Assembly: GCA_937959275.1 (NCBI GenBank)
Contig: CALGLU010000017.1
Coordinates: 33,694 to 97,693 of the forward strand
Direction of reading: 5' to 3'
Origin: an uncultured Saprospiraceae bacterium
Lineage (GTDB): Bacteria; Bacteroidota; Bacteroidia; Chitinophagales; Saprospiraceae
DNA: 64,000 nt
The notes beneath the pieces are model-generated. The model was not told the DNA's origin, did no database searches, and saw nothing but the letters and a program-made list of their open reading frames with translations. Shown one piece after another: positions 19,101 through 26,324 of the stretch (position 1 is the first letter of the stretch; every line of letters starts with the position of its first letter). A program made the position numbers and the translations under genes.

Positions 19101-19618
19101 TCAGAAATGGCAGATGTTTTATCACCTGATGACCATGAATACGAAGCACCTGGAGAAGATTGAATAGAAATCGAACCATTTTGATCACCTCTGCAAGTCA
19201 CATGTGTCAACTCGACTGTTGGCACATGAAGTGTGTGAATCAGCACGGTCTCTGTTTTCAAGACTTCTTGATTTGGTCCTTGATATTCGATGGACAGTTC
19301 TGTATCTGTTGAAAATGAAGTTTCGATGAGATGGCTTGCTGATGTGAGCCCTGTTCGCTGGACTTGTTCGTCAAAAATAATAGTGTTACCTGCTTTGACA
19401 AGAAGTCTATTATTCTCATTTGCTGCTAATTCAGAATCGAATATAACAAGGGCAGCTGTAAGGTCTTCTCCACTTGCGATACATGTGGGAAATGAATGAT
19501 TAATCGATATTTGTCGCAGAGCACTGCTGGTCTCTTGCTGTGCAAATGTACTCACCAGAAGCATGCAGCAAATGATTGCTGTCGTCGTTGTGATTCGATA
19601 CCAACGCCTTATGCGCAT
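13115..19618 (-). CDS. Giant SprB-like T9SS-secreted adhesin with dockerin-like segment
   Basis: A 2167-residue surface protein with a Sec signal peptide (MRIRRWYRITTT.. through STFAQ). Six or more SprB repeats of the form C-x-G-x-x-N-G ... W-x-x-G ... G-x-Y-x-V-T-V-x-D-x-x-G-C lie near residues 139, 658, 734, 809, 884 and 963. The middle part is cysteine-rich with HYR-like beta domains (EVEIEQCSANL, DDAGNQDACQVTIRID). Near residue 1980 the calcium-loop segment AADVNRDGRLSSADLILMKR resembles a dockerin repeat. The C-terminus (YPNPIQRNASLSLHI ... GLYYVIVHQAGQMKTMKVVKL) is a T9SS type A sorting domain. SprB of Flavobacterium is the mobile gliding adhesin, but this protein is much shorter and may only be an adhesin. 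No spr/gld genes are adjacent. Confidence 0.9.
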   Translation of the reverse strand: MRIRRWYRITTTTAIICCMLLVSTFAQQETSSALRQISINHSFPTCIASGEDLTAALVIFDSELAANENNRLLVKAGNTIIFDEQVQRTGLTSASHLIETSFSTDTELSIEYQGPNQEVLKTETVLIHTLHVPTVELTHVTCRGDQNGSISIQSSPGASYSWSSGDKTSAISDLSPGAYSVTVEHESGCPQEFEYTINDVAKTQIDFRKLTIKCNGREESLLISSIDKTADFSFDWSDDGRGDWDDDKLIILETDGSYSLDVKDSTGCIRSESIDTKTLQAISFEATPVNLYSTEKVNESWFVFDLEKALNPAFGDLDNDGLDGSVFEISYHNSFIEAELGINELNAEYYSEPTVIFARMQSRFSCFDIAEVTLLAATPTEVSLNLKQTEICQQESAIVLSGGTPEGGVYRMADCLTDNSCPYNAISYDEASGEYRFDPAIGEGVYAIQYSVLDVLGNEQIATDEIAVQAIIFDFFPQTSTVCLGSQPIEISTVPNGQAISGPGITSQVHDINNEQIEVYYFDPSILETGIYNINSSYVFNSNTRDYSCEELKFKSIAIVDIPIVSIIPSKTELCSGEDFSATCTIVNGGENPSYHWYGPNGFESKEQHIALDSASADFSGTFYLEVENGLGCVVQESVDIQIRKKMEIDVVEIKSISCAGDANGSAKVIITNPISSYSYEWANGNKRARANKLAAGMHEVTVTDDLGCIASGSVGLFEPEKLQAEIQIDENITCHGESNAKATLLSTGGTGAHRIEWSTGDVTPDVSQLTKGAYTVTVTDENACQFDQDIRIEEPDELVIEVMLIEHLTCFADENGRAEIMIAGGNPPYNIDWSNGEKTMSPSALVAGENKVLVKDSLGCSTAKIVRIDGPAATIVTVKEIEAQLCGAAPSGRAVLEITGPSSYNIEWDNGESGETAIQLSDGIHTATISDINGCELVQEVTIALVTNMLCQSEELAPASCQNAADGMASARVSNGAMITSYTWDNGEQTQVATGLTPGIHEVTVTDENNCEIVCSVTIGIAAPIQIACNNVVNLSLAGNCQLNFKPDLVVENFTRDFEYTLSLTDESGNPVDTFAIKDYVGQTLDYVITETCKLSSCWGAIKLEDKLGPQLNCTTQTIDCIVHMNSLTPSSLPVYETEDFWYNDLGELEAKLPTDCSVIKMTYSDDMLEKDCDNPFSHIIQRTWHAKDEYNNESTCIQQINIYREEHTVVWPYDTTYVYCMTDDVNTETVEELKPDHFGWPTLYGMDSIQAQHPSPCMTLDYVFSDQVIKLCSGSYKVLREWVAIQACNGSRESYTQTIHLNAIKFDVVQRDTIVHIETGFDCNTDMYLPIKAPSFCGKVDTYAARIYGEIDMEDCKVYTEKPISSALELTDDGKLIIPDLEIGCNFIEVYLTTDCYETDTLSFYTTVVDYQVPVLVCDAQTVVSLGSDGRGHLTVNNVDNGSWDNCGIEKITLVKQDSICAVDSLDRASDIVSFCCEEAGQTVIIIMEATDYSHNKSTCTVEVFVEDGVMPYVECPENVFLPCTEDIYDFDLTGKPWADIKCSPVEFYHIDSTEIGQCRNELVDRHWYTVFGRDSSFLCTQTIQLYNEFAITEDNITWPEDVEIEQCSANLSEQMLGEPLVDTLGGCELIATNFIDREFETSLGSCLSILREWTIIDWCQYNENDEGIWKSSQVIKIHDKVNPTIDCQDVQVCALDRYCEGELKMSFDAADDCSTLDELVFHYEIDLSGDGQMDNQVFDQHDTFIMNLPLGNHALTIYTTDQCGNTSHCVSQVVVEDCKAPTPYCIAETVSTLFNEDDVVEVWATDFNLASRDNCTDDDDLSFSFQKDTLVQVVHFRCEDIAANASERFDLSIWVSDDAGNQDACQVTIRIDQRESSPCDSIDFGSSLVLSGMVTDVNGERLNDFSVFIENSNDPDNAIDMDGENGQFEMNNAQKDNDYEIALTKPDDFNAGITTVDMITLQNHLLGVSVIENEHKLIAADVNRDGRLSSADLILMKRMIIGQISTFPEYETPWVFKLLNQADVMQISDTKFITEELYENVHMDLVAIKLGDIDGSAELFQQDAEAREFSMEEGDKPYSLEATIYPNPIQRNASLSLHIMQDRQPVDLSILANDGRLLWNETKSFSTGEHSIDLSLHFENEQAGLYYVIVHQAGQMKTMKVVKL

Positions 19619-19724
19619 ATTGAAATTCGGTGATACATATGAGTAATACTGACTATCAAGGGAGAAGAGGCAAATAATATGCCAACATATTATGATTATT
19701 TGTAATATGTTAATCGTGGGTAAA

Positions 19725-20735
19725 TTTGTCTGAACAGGATTTTTAAGATGAGGACGATGGACATGATTATATTAGCCGCCGTTGAACTCAATAGGCCAGT
19801 GCGCGCCCTTGCCCTAAAGGGAAATCAACCCTCATAAAATCATGATAAGCCGTTGTTGGTCTCCCAACCATCCGGCACTTGTCTGAACAGAATTTTTAAG
19901 ATGAGGACGATGGGCATGATGATATATAAGCCGCCGTTGAACTCAATAGGCCAGTGCGCGCCCTTGCCCTGAAGGGAAATCCACCCTCATAAAATCATGA
20001 AAAGCCGTTGTTAGTCTCCCAACCATCCGGCACACTTTGTCTGAACAGGATTTTTAAGATGAAGGCGATGGGCATGATGATATATAAGCCGCCGTTGGTT
20101 ATGAACTCAATAGGCCAGTGCGCGCCCTTGCCCTAAAGGGAAATCCACCCTCATAAAATCATGAAAAGCCGTTGTTGGTCTCCCAACCATCCGGCATACT
20201 TTGTCTGTACAGGATTTTTAAGATGAGGACGATGGGTATGATGGTATATAAGCTGTCGTTGGTTATGAGCTCAATAGGCCAGTGTGTGCCCTTGCCCTAA
20301 AGGGAAATCAACCCTTATAAAATCATGATAAGCCGTTGTTAGTCTCCCAACCATCCGACACACTTTGTCTGAACAGGATTTTTAAGATGAGGACGATGGG
20401 CATGATTATATATAAGCCGCCATTGGTTATGAACTCAATAGGCCAGTGCGCGCCCTTGCCCTAAAGGGAAATCCACCCTTATAAAATCATGAAAAACCGT
20501 TGTTGGTCTCCCAACCATCCGGCACACTTTGTCTGAACAGGATTTTTAAGATGAGGACGATGGGCATGATTATATATAAGCCGCCATTGGTTAAGAACTC
20601 AATAGGCCAGTGCGCGCCCTTGCCCTAAAGGGAAATCCACCCTTATAAAATCATGAAAAGCCGTTGTTGGTCTCCCAACCATCCGGCACACTTTGTCTGA
20701 ACAGGATTTTTAAGATGAGGACGATGGGCATGATT
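19725..20735. repeat. Long tandem array, about 6.3 units of 153-164 bp
   Basis: Units begin TTTGTCTGAACAGGATTTTT and start at about 19725, 19877, 20036, 20200, 20364, 20528 and 20692 (last one truncated). Later units are 164 bases; the first two are shorter by internal deletions such as loss of GGTTAT. Each unit carries the hairpin GTTGG-TCTC-CCAAC inside a GCCG...CGGC frame, a GCGCGCCCTTGCCC segment and the near-palindrome CCCTnAAGGG. No reading frame persists through the units. The copies differ by scattered substitutions, many of them compensatory-looking or transitional (CATAA/GATAA, CCACC/CAACC). It fills the 1.4 kb gap between two divergent genes. Confidence 0.93.
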
Positions 20736-20832
20736 TGGGGTTAACAGGATCTGCCGGTAGTCGGACAGGTATATGTGATTTTGGGATGGGCATGATTTGG
20801 ACTTATTCGCTTTTTGTCTGTATTGAACGGAC

Positions 20833-20960
20833 TCATTGACATTGACATTAATTTTGACATTGATATTGACATTGATATTGACATTGATTTTGATTTTGAT
20901 TTTGATTTTGATTTTGACATTGACATTGACATTGACATTGACATTGACATTGTTATTGAC
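20833..20960. repeat. Hexanucleotide microsatellite (ATTGAC / ATTTTG)
   Basis: About 20 hexamers in a row. TTGACA-type and TTGATA-type units alternate, then five ATTTTG units, then a run of ATTGAC. Reading frames through it encode only Asp-Ile/Asp-Phe or Met-Ser/Lys-Ser dipeptide runs and are artefacts. The same ATTTTG hexamer builds the spacers of the array at 31.6-32.1 kb. It lies about 90 bases before the lipoprotein esterase gene, where copy-number change could alter promoter spacing. Confidence 0.88.
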
Positions 20961-21053
20961 CTTGTTCGCTACATCTGTTGGAATTATTGGAAGAAAGACA
21001 GGGAGAAATGATATCTTTTCATGAATTTATAATTAGAATCAAAATCTAGGTTT

Positions 21054-22811
21054 ATGTTTGGTATGTTCAGATCGTTGCTCATTTTTAGTTGTATTTGTGT
21101 GTTCGCTTTTTCTTGTCAGTCTTCTAAAGCACCAGTATTACAATCGACTGCCACAGCGGAGGATGAGCTCTTTATACCATACCCTTCTCAGCATTATGAT
21201 GAGCCATTAGATGGGAGACTTGTTCTATTAATCTCAACAACGGCTGATACAGATTTACGATTTAAATTGAATGACGGTGCAAACACATGTCAAGGGTTTG
21301 GCATGGACATAGAGGGTTGGACAAGAGGTCAAGAAATTACATTTGACCAAACTTCCTTTGGTTATCCGATTCAATCCATGGCAGATCTGGATGATGGTGA
21401 ATATTTTGTTCAAGTACTTTTTCACAAGTATGAGAGCTTCACTCGATCAGATGGACATACTGTCCTGTTACCGATGGACAGAGGCGAAGGGCAGCAATGG
21501 AATAGAGCACCAGGCAATGTGTATTCGGCTGTTCAAGAAGTGATGATCGAAGGTGGTCGTCTTAAAGGAAATATAGAACTTAACACTCTTATTCCGCAGA
21601 TCACGCCACCTACAGATACGAAATATGTTAAGCACATCAAACTCAAATCAGACTTACTCAGTGAATTTTGGGGTCGAGATATTTACTTGGGAGCGCACGT
21701 GTTGCTCCCAGAAGGCTTTGATGAACATCCAGATGTTAAGTATCCTTTGGCCATTATGCATGGACATTTTCCATCTGACTTTGGGGGCTGGCGCACGACG
21801 CCACCTGATCCTAATCTTGAAGAAACCTACTCAGCGCGTTTTGATTTGATGGGCTATAACAAAGTAGTTCAGCAGGAGGCGTATGACTTTTACAAATTAT
21901 GGACGGGGCCAGATTTTCCGCGTGTATTGGCAGTGTTGATACAGCATCCAACGCCCTATTATGACGACTCTTATGCGGTCAACTCTGAAAACAATGGGCC
22001 GTATGGCGATGCCTTGACCTATGAGTTGATACCTCATATTGAAGAGCTATTTCGTGGGATTGGCGAAGGTTGGTCGCGCTTCGTCTATGGTGGCAGTACC
22101 GGTGGTTGGGAAGCACTAGCGGTGCAGGTCAAGTACCCGACTGAATATGGGACTTGTTATGCGGCGTGTCCGGATCCGATTGATTTTAGGGCCTATTGTC
22201 TCGTGAATTTGTATGAAGATGACAATGCCTATTATGAAGAAGGCCCGTTTCGCAAAACCATGGTGGCAGGGCATCGGGATTATTTGGGCAATGTGGATGC
22301 GACCTTGCGGGATATGAATACTCGAGAGTTGGTGTTGGGTTCGAAGGGTCGATCGGGGCAGCAGTGGGATATTTGGGAAGCAGTGTATTCGCCAGTGGGG
22401 AGTGATGGGTATCCGCGTCGGATATGGGATCGGTTGACGGGTGAGATTGATAAAGAGGTGGCTGCGTATTGGAAGGAGAATTATGATCTGGCGTATATCT
22501 TGAAGCGGGATTGGGGGAAGCATGGCAAGGATTGGGCTGGGAAGATTCATTTGTATTGTGGAGATATGGATAATTATTATTTGAATAATGCGGTGTATTT
22601 GGCGGAAGAGATATTAGAAGAGACGACAAATCCGTATTACAATGGAGAGGTGGATTATGGGGATCGGGCGGAGCATTGTTGGAATGGGGATCCAGATGAG
22701 CCGAATCATATTTCGAGGTTGCGGTATCATCGGATGTTTATACAGAAGTGGGCTGCTAATGTTAGGAATATTGCGCCGGAGGGTGCGGACTTGGCGTCTT
22801 GGCGGTATTGA
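21054..22811 (+). CDS. Lipoprotein alpha/beta-hydrolase, putative esterase
   Basis: A 585-residue protein with a lipoprotein signal (lipobox FAFSC, Cys near residue 21). Residues ~40-190 form an N-terminal beta domain (LFIPYPSQHYDEPLDGRLVL). From ~200 on comes an alpha/beta-hydrolase fold resembling enterochelin-esterase-type hydrolases: PLAIMHGHFPSDFGGW, then the nucleophile elbow YGGSTGGWEAL (G-x-S-x-G, Ser near residue 352), and a late histidine in DRAEHCWNGD near residue 543 that could complete the triad. The likely location is the cell envelope and the likely role ester hydrolysis on an unknown substrate. From about 22.1 kb the wobble bases become strongly G-biased compared with the 5' half, which produces long minus-strand shadow frames; this may mark a recombination junction. 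Confidence 0.78.
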   Translation: MFGMFRSLLIFSCICVFAFSCQSSKAPVLQSTATAEDELFIPYPSQHYDEPLDGRLVLLISTTADTDLRFKLNDGANTCQGFGMDIEGWTRGQEITFDQTSFGYPIQSMADLDDGEYFVQVLFHKYESFTRSDGHTVLLPMDRGEGQQWNRAPGNVYSAVQEVMIEGGRLKGNIELNTLIPQITPPTDTKYVKHIKLKSDLLSEFWGRDIYLGAHVLLPEGFDEHPDVKYPLAIMHGHFPSDFGGWRTTPPDPNLEETYSARFDLMGYNKVVQQEAYDFYKLWTGPDFPRVLAVLIQHPTPYYDDSYAVNSENNGPYGDALTYELIPHIEELFRGIGEGWSRFVYGGSTGGWEALAVQVKYPTEYGTCYAACPDPIDFRAYCLVNLYEDDNAYYEEGPFRKTMVAGHRDYLGNVDATLRDMNTRELVLGSKGRSGQQWDIWEAVYSPVGSDGYPRRIWDRLTGEIDKEVAAYWKENYDLAYILKRDWGKHGKDWAGKIHLYCGDMDNYYLNNAVYLAEEILEETTNPYYNGEVDYGDRAEHCWNGDPDEPNHISRLRYHRMFIQKWAANVRNIAPEGADLASWRY

Positions 22812-22852
22812 TGCTGATTTACAGATAAGAATTTCAACTACAAATTAATGAT

Positions 22853-23230
22853 ATGAAAACCATAATGTTGTTATTATCAATTCTGTTAATTCTGGTTGGA
22901 TTCTCTATTGTTATTCGGCCTGCTTTGCTTTATGATTGGGTGGAGGTAAATCTGGAATCGAAGACGTTTTATTATTCAGTTATCATTGGGCGCTTTGCGT
23001 TTGGTGTGTTGTTAGTGCTAGCAGCTAAGTATTCGAAGCATCCGATGTTTATTACATTTTTTGGAGGATTGGCTGTCTTGGCTGCCATTGCATTTGTGTT
23101 GATGGGACAGGAATATTTTGTGCAATTCATGTCTAGAGTTATGCCTCGGCTTAGGCCTTATGCGATAGTCAGTGGACTGGTGAGTGTGGGGATGGGAGCA
23201 TTCTTTATGTATGCGTTTTTGAAGCGTTGA
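22853..23230 (+). CDS. Small integral membrane protein, four predicted helices
   Basis: A 125-residue protein composed almost entirely of four hydrophobic segments (MLLLSILLILVGFSIVI, VIIGRFAFGVLLVLAA, ITFFGGLAVLAAIAFVLMG, AIVSGLVSVGMGAFFMYAF) with a basic C-terminus FLKR. I do not recognise the family. It follows the esterase gene by 41 bases on the same strand, so co-transcription is possible. The reading frame looks real from its composition and complete membrane topology. Confidence 0.7.
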   Translation: MKTIMLLLSILLILVGFSIVIRPALLYDWVEVNLESKTFYYSVIIGRFAFGVLLVLAAKYSKHPMFITFFGGLAVLAAIAFVLMGQEYFVQFMSRVMPRLRPYAIVSGLVSVGMGAFFMYAFLKR

Positions 23231-23274
23231 TGTTGATTGTATGGATTCGTATATCCATCAGTTTAAAGATTGAT

Positions 23275-23778
23275 TTAATAAACAGACTCTTTTTTAATGA
23301 CATAGGTTTTGGCAATCATATCGTGCCATCCTCTCCTTTCTTTATCGAAAAGCACCCATATAAAACCTAAAGCGATAATAATATAAGAAAGGATTTTTGT
23401 GGCATTCCTAATAAGGGATTTAGTAAAGGTCAATTGGTTCCCTGTTTCATCAGTCACTTTGATGTCAAGGAAGACTTTACCAAATGTTCCTTGAAAGCTA
23501 CTTGCTTCCATTATACAGCAATAGATTATCCATAATAGAAAGGAAGCATATCGGATGATTGATTTCGCAATCGCGGCTTCATTCATCATGACACCATCTA
23601 TTTCAACCATTCGCCCAGATGGACCATAAGGAATTATTCCATACACATAGTACACCACGCAGGTTAAAATAATAACGATCGGAACGATATCAACTAAATA
23701 TGCACCGAGTCGTAAACCAAATCCTGCAAAATCTAATTTCGGTCTCTCCTTATAGTCATCTAATATATCGTCGTTCAT
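23275..23778 (-). CDS. RDD family membrane protein
   Basis: A 167-residue protein. The RDD signature is present: FAGFGLRLGAYLVDIVPIVI (Arg and Asp in the first helix), a second hydrophobic segment WIIYCCIMEASSFQGTFGKV, and the conserved C-terminal pattern LIRNATKILSYIIIALGFIW followed by FDKERRGWHDMIAKTYVI. The function of RDD proteins is generally unclear; some have been linked to Na+/H+ antiport. It converges with the upstream membrane protein gene (45-base gap). Confidence 0.9.
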   Translation of the reverse strand: MNDDILDDYKERPKLDFAGFGLRLGAYLVDIVPIVIILTCVVYYVYGIIPYGPSGRMVEIDGVMMNEAAIAKSIIRYASFLLWIIYCCIMEASSFQGTFGKVFLDIKVTDETGNQLTFTKSLIRNATKILSYIIIALGFIWVLFDKERRGWHDMIAKTYVIKKESVY

Positions 23779-23846
23779 AAAATTGCTTTGGTGTAATTAA
23801 TAAAGATGATTCTGACTGACAAATATAAACTAATTTGGTTCCTTTA

Positions 23847-26003
23847 TTATAAGCACTCAGTAATATCAGCCAGAAAAATTGCACCTTGCTTCACTTCAAA
23901 ATTTTCAAGCAAATGGATTTCATCACTCGTAAATTTGACAACCCTAGGGCTACTCACGATACCATTTGATAAGACCATATCACTGGCTTGATAGACGCTA
24001 GAATTAATATCTTGATCATGAACGGTTAAGACCTGTGGACATTCGATGGCACAATTCCCATTCACTTCCAATTCGGAAATCGACACCCAATTATTTATAG
24101 AATTGCCATATCCCTTAATCTGAATATGGCTACCCATTACCTCGGTGAAATTAAATGTTTCAAAATCTGTAGTCGCACCACTTGTGATAAAATGCCCGCT
24201 ATTAGAATTTAGAACAGGTACAAAATTAAGGCCATCTGTGGATATATATATATCAAATTCGGCAGTACGCTCATCTCCTTTCCACCAGGCTATATTCAGA
24301 TGATCAATCAATTGCAAACCACCTATTAATTCAAACTGGATAGTGGCTAAATTATTGGGAGGCTGAGATAATCTAGACCATCTTGATATATCTCCATTGA
24401 GAATACCATCATTAATATTCTGTGGACCTTCTTGTGTTGTTTGAGAAGATGGATCTCCTCCACTTGCTGCAGTATTCGAATAAGTCAAGACCTTGCAAGA
24501 GGATTGGTTGTCTCCACAAGAAATAAACTCATTCATATCGTATCTATCCTTTGCCGGAATACTTCCAGAATTCAATATAAATTCAGGACCTAGAGATGGG
24601 CTTGCAACATTTAAATACAAACTAGCAGGCAAATTCTGATTACCAATTGTATTATCCCATGTGATCACTCCATTCACATTATTTCCATGAAGGAAAGTGT
24701 TATTAATTCCACTTTGAATCGTTATTTGATTCGAGCCAGCGGTCAGTTCATTACCCACAATATTTTGGTCATGAGAAAAATCTAATACATCAATATTACC
24801 CGTTTCTACTCTGTTTCTAAAATAAGTATTGCCAGGACCACTCGGACCCCAAAAATCAGCAATTGCGACACGCTGAACAATATTGGCTTCAAATAAATTC
24901 ATACTGGGGTAATGTCCATGAATAGAAATATCTGGTGCCGTTGATGAAAACTCCCATGTCGGATCTCTGCTATAATTATACCCAAACACATTGCCATTAG
25001 CTCCGACATGGACCATCATTGAATGTCTAAGTGTTTCAAAAATATTATTCTCCACCAAGCAATTTGTCGTGTGTTTAGCTAATTCAACACCATAAGCATG
25101 TCCACCTCCTCCATAGTCATGAGACTCATGAAAATAGCTAGATCTAATTTCAATGTTTAGCGCTTGAGTCACATTCACATGAGATCTAAATGTCAGCTTA
25201 CTCTCTACATTTTCAATCAAGCAATTTGCTGCATTTTTAATTTCAATCGTGTGCCCATCTCCAGCAATCAATCTCTCCATATATAAATCTGATATTTTAA
25301 TATTTTCTACTAAGCCAGTAGGTCGTACTGATGGCTGCCAATTTTCATCAAGTGGAATATTCAAAGCTGGATCGAAGTACAATGTATTGCCCGCAATTTG
25401 TGTCACTTTTACCATTTGGCCTACTGCTTGCTGAGCCCATGATTGATTCCAATTAGATTGTGTGTACATGACGTCGGGGTCATTTTCCAAATAGAGTTCA
25501 GCATAAGAGCCGACTGTAAATCCAGCACTGTTTGACACTTGAATTGAGTTTACGTTTCTTGGATAAGATCCGATAATGTCAACAGGAGTTCCGTATTGAA
25601 ATGTAAGTATTTGTATACAATCTCCATTGGGATCTTGAGATGACGACAAATCAAAAAGTAGTTTACTTTCTGATGGACATTCACCTCTAAGACTGACGCC
25701 CGATTTTAGCACGAGTGAGTTTTTGATGAGATAGCTTGCTGGTGGAAAGTAAAGTTCTGTACCAGATGTTGCCTGCGAGATCAAATTTTGAATTCCAGGA
25801 CCATCATCATGTATACCATCCCCAACGACATCTGATGCTTCAAGTACATTTAGTATAATTACTGGAATTGGAATATTCGCATCTAAGCCAGCTTGAGTCC
25901 AATCAACTATATTATTAGGATCAAATGGGGCTTGTGCTCTCGTTGCAAAGGACAAGAAATAGAAAAAAAATAAGCTAAACCAAATTCGTTTCATGTTAGT
26001 CAT
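23847..26003 (-). CDS. Secreted pectate-lyase-fold protein with discoidin-like domain
   Basis: A 718-residue protein with a Sec signal peptide ending FATRAQA. Residues ~25-120 match the start of Pectate_lyase_3 proteins (GDGIHDDGPGIQNLISQATS, TELYFPPASYLIKNSLVLKSG). Then follow right-handed beta-helix turns (IEIKNAANCLIENV, LAKHTTNCLVENNIFETL). Residues ~525-655 resemble an F5/8 type C (discoidin) domain (SRWSRLSQPPNNLATIQFEL-type). The last ~60 residues form the small surface module Y-x-A-x-x-x-x-x-S-x-G ... I-x-L-x-x-x-F-E-V-x-x-G-A-x-F-x-A-x-I, also present in the PA14 protein at 32.2-34.5 kb. No T9SS sorting domain follows that module, which is odd for such a protein. Likely a polysaccharide-binding or -cleaving surface protein. 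Confidence 0.85.
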   Translation of the reverse strand: MTNMKRIWFSLFFFYFLSFATRAQAPFDPNNIVDWTQAGLDANIPIPVIILNVLEASDVVGDGIHDDGPGIQNLISQATSGTELYFPPASYLIKNSLVLKSGVSLRGECPSESKLLFDLSSSQDPNGDCIQILTFQYGTPVDIIGSYPRNVNSIQVSNSAGFTVGSYAELYLENDPDVMYTQSNWNQSWAQQAVGQMVKVTQIAGNTLYFDPALNIPLDENWQPSVRPTGLVENIKISDLYMERLIAGDGHTIEIKNAANCLIENVESKLTFRSHVNVTQALNIEIRSSYFHESHDYGGGGHAYGVELAKHTTNCLVENNIFETLRHSMMVHVGANGNVFGYNYSRDPTWEFSSTAPDISIHGHYPSMNLFEANIVQRVAIADFWGPSGPGNTYFRNRVETGNIDVLDFSHDQNIVGNELTAGSNQITIQSGINNTFLHGNNVNGVITWDNTIGNQNLPASLYLNVASPSLGPEFILNSGSIPAKDRYDMNEFISCGDNQSSCKVLTYSNTAASGGDPSSQTTQEGPQNINDGILNGDISRWSRLSQPPNNLATIQFELIGGLQLIDHLNIAWWKGDERTAEFDIYISTDGLNFVPVLNSNSGHFITSGATTDFETFNFTEVMGSHIQIKGYGNSINNWVSISELEVNGNCAIECPQVLTVHDQDINSSVYQASDMVLSNGIVSSPRVVKFTSDEIHLLENFEVKQGAIFLADITECL

Positions 26004-26324
26004 GTAATGATGTGAACTCCCTTTCTATTTTACTGGGAAAATATACGACAATCGAATCACGCAGTAACAGAAAGCTAAGGGCAAAGTTTCTGATTTCAGA
26101 TAAAATGTCTGATAAGCGCATCAAAGTCAGTTTCAATTCTGATAAGAATTACAATAATTAAAATAATTGACAAACCATCCTTTTACAAAATTATTTAGCG
26201 GCTCACCCCTACGGGTGATTTCTAGTTCATCTGCTTGAATTAATATTGCATCGTTATTCAACTTTCAGTCTGCAGATAGTAAAGCTGAACTTTTTATTCT
26301 TAACCACTTTTAAACATTAAACCA
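26004..26324. other. Intergenic region between divergent secreted-protein genes
   Basis: About 320 AT-rich bases with no convincing frame. The only structure I see is a small perfect hairpin TCACCC-ctac-GGGTGA at 26203-26218. Promoters for both divergent genes must lie here, but I could not place a clear TAnnTTTG/TTTG pair. Confidence 0.5.

Noticed and set aside
19725..20735. CRISPR or integron cassette array
   Set aside because: Whole 164-base units are repeated without unique spacers or cassettes, and no integrase or cas gene is nearby.
20741..21024. Overlapping small ORFs with Asp-Ile/Asp-Phe, Met-Ser or Leu-Thr dipeptide repeats
   Set aside because: They are translations of the hexamer microsatellite in three frames; no start context, domain or non-repetitive sequence supports a protein.
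22116..22629. Two minus-strand ORFs of 144 and 147 residues inside the esterase gene
   Set aside because: Pro/His/Ser-rich shadow frames created by the G-biased wobble bases of the esterase gene; no recognisable domain.
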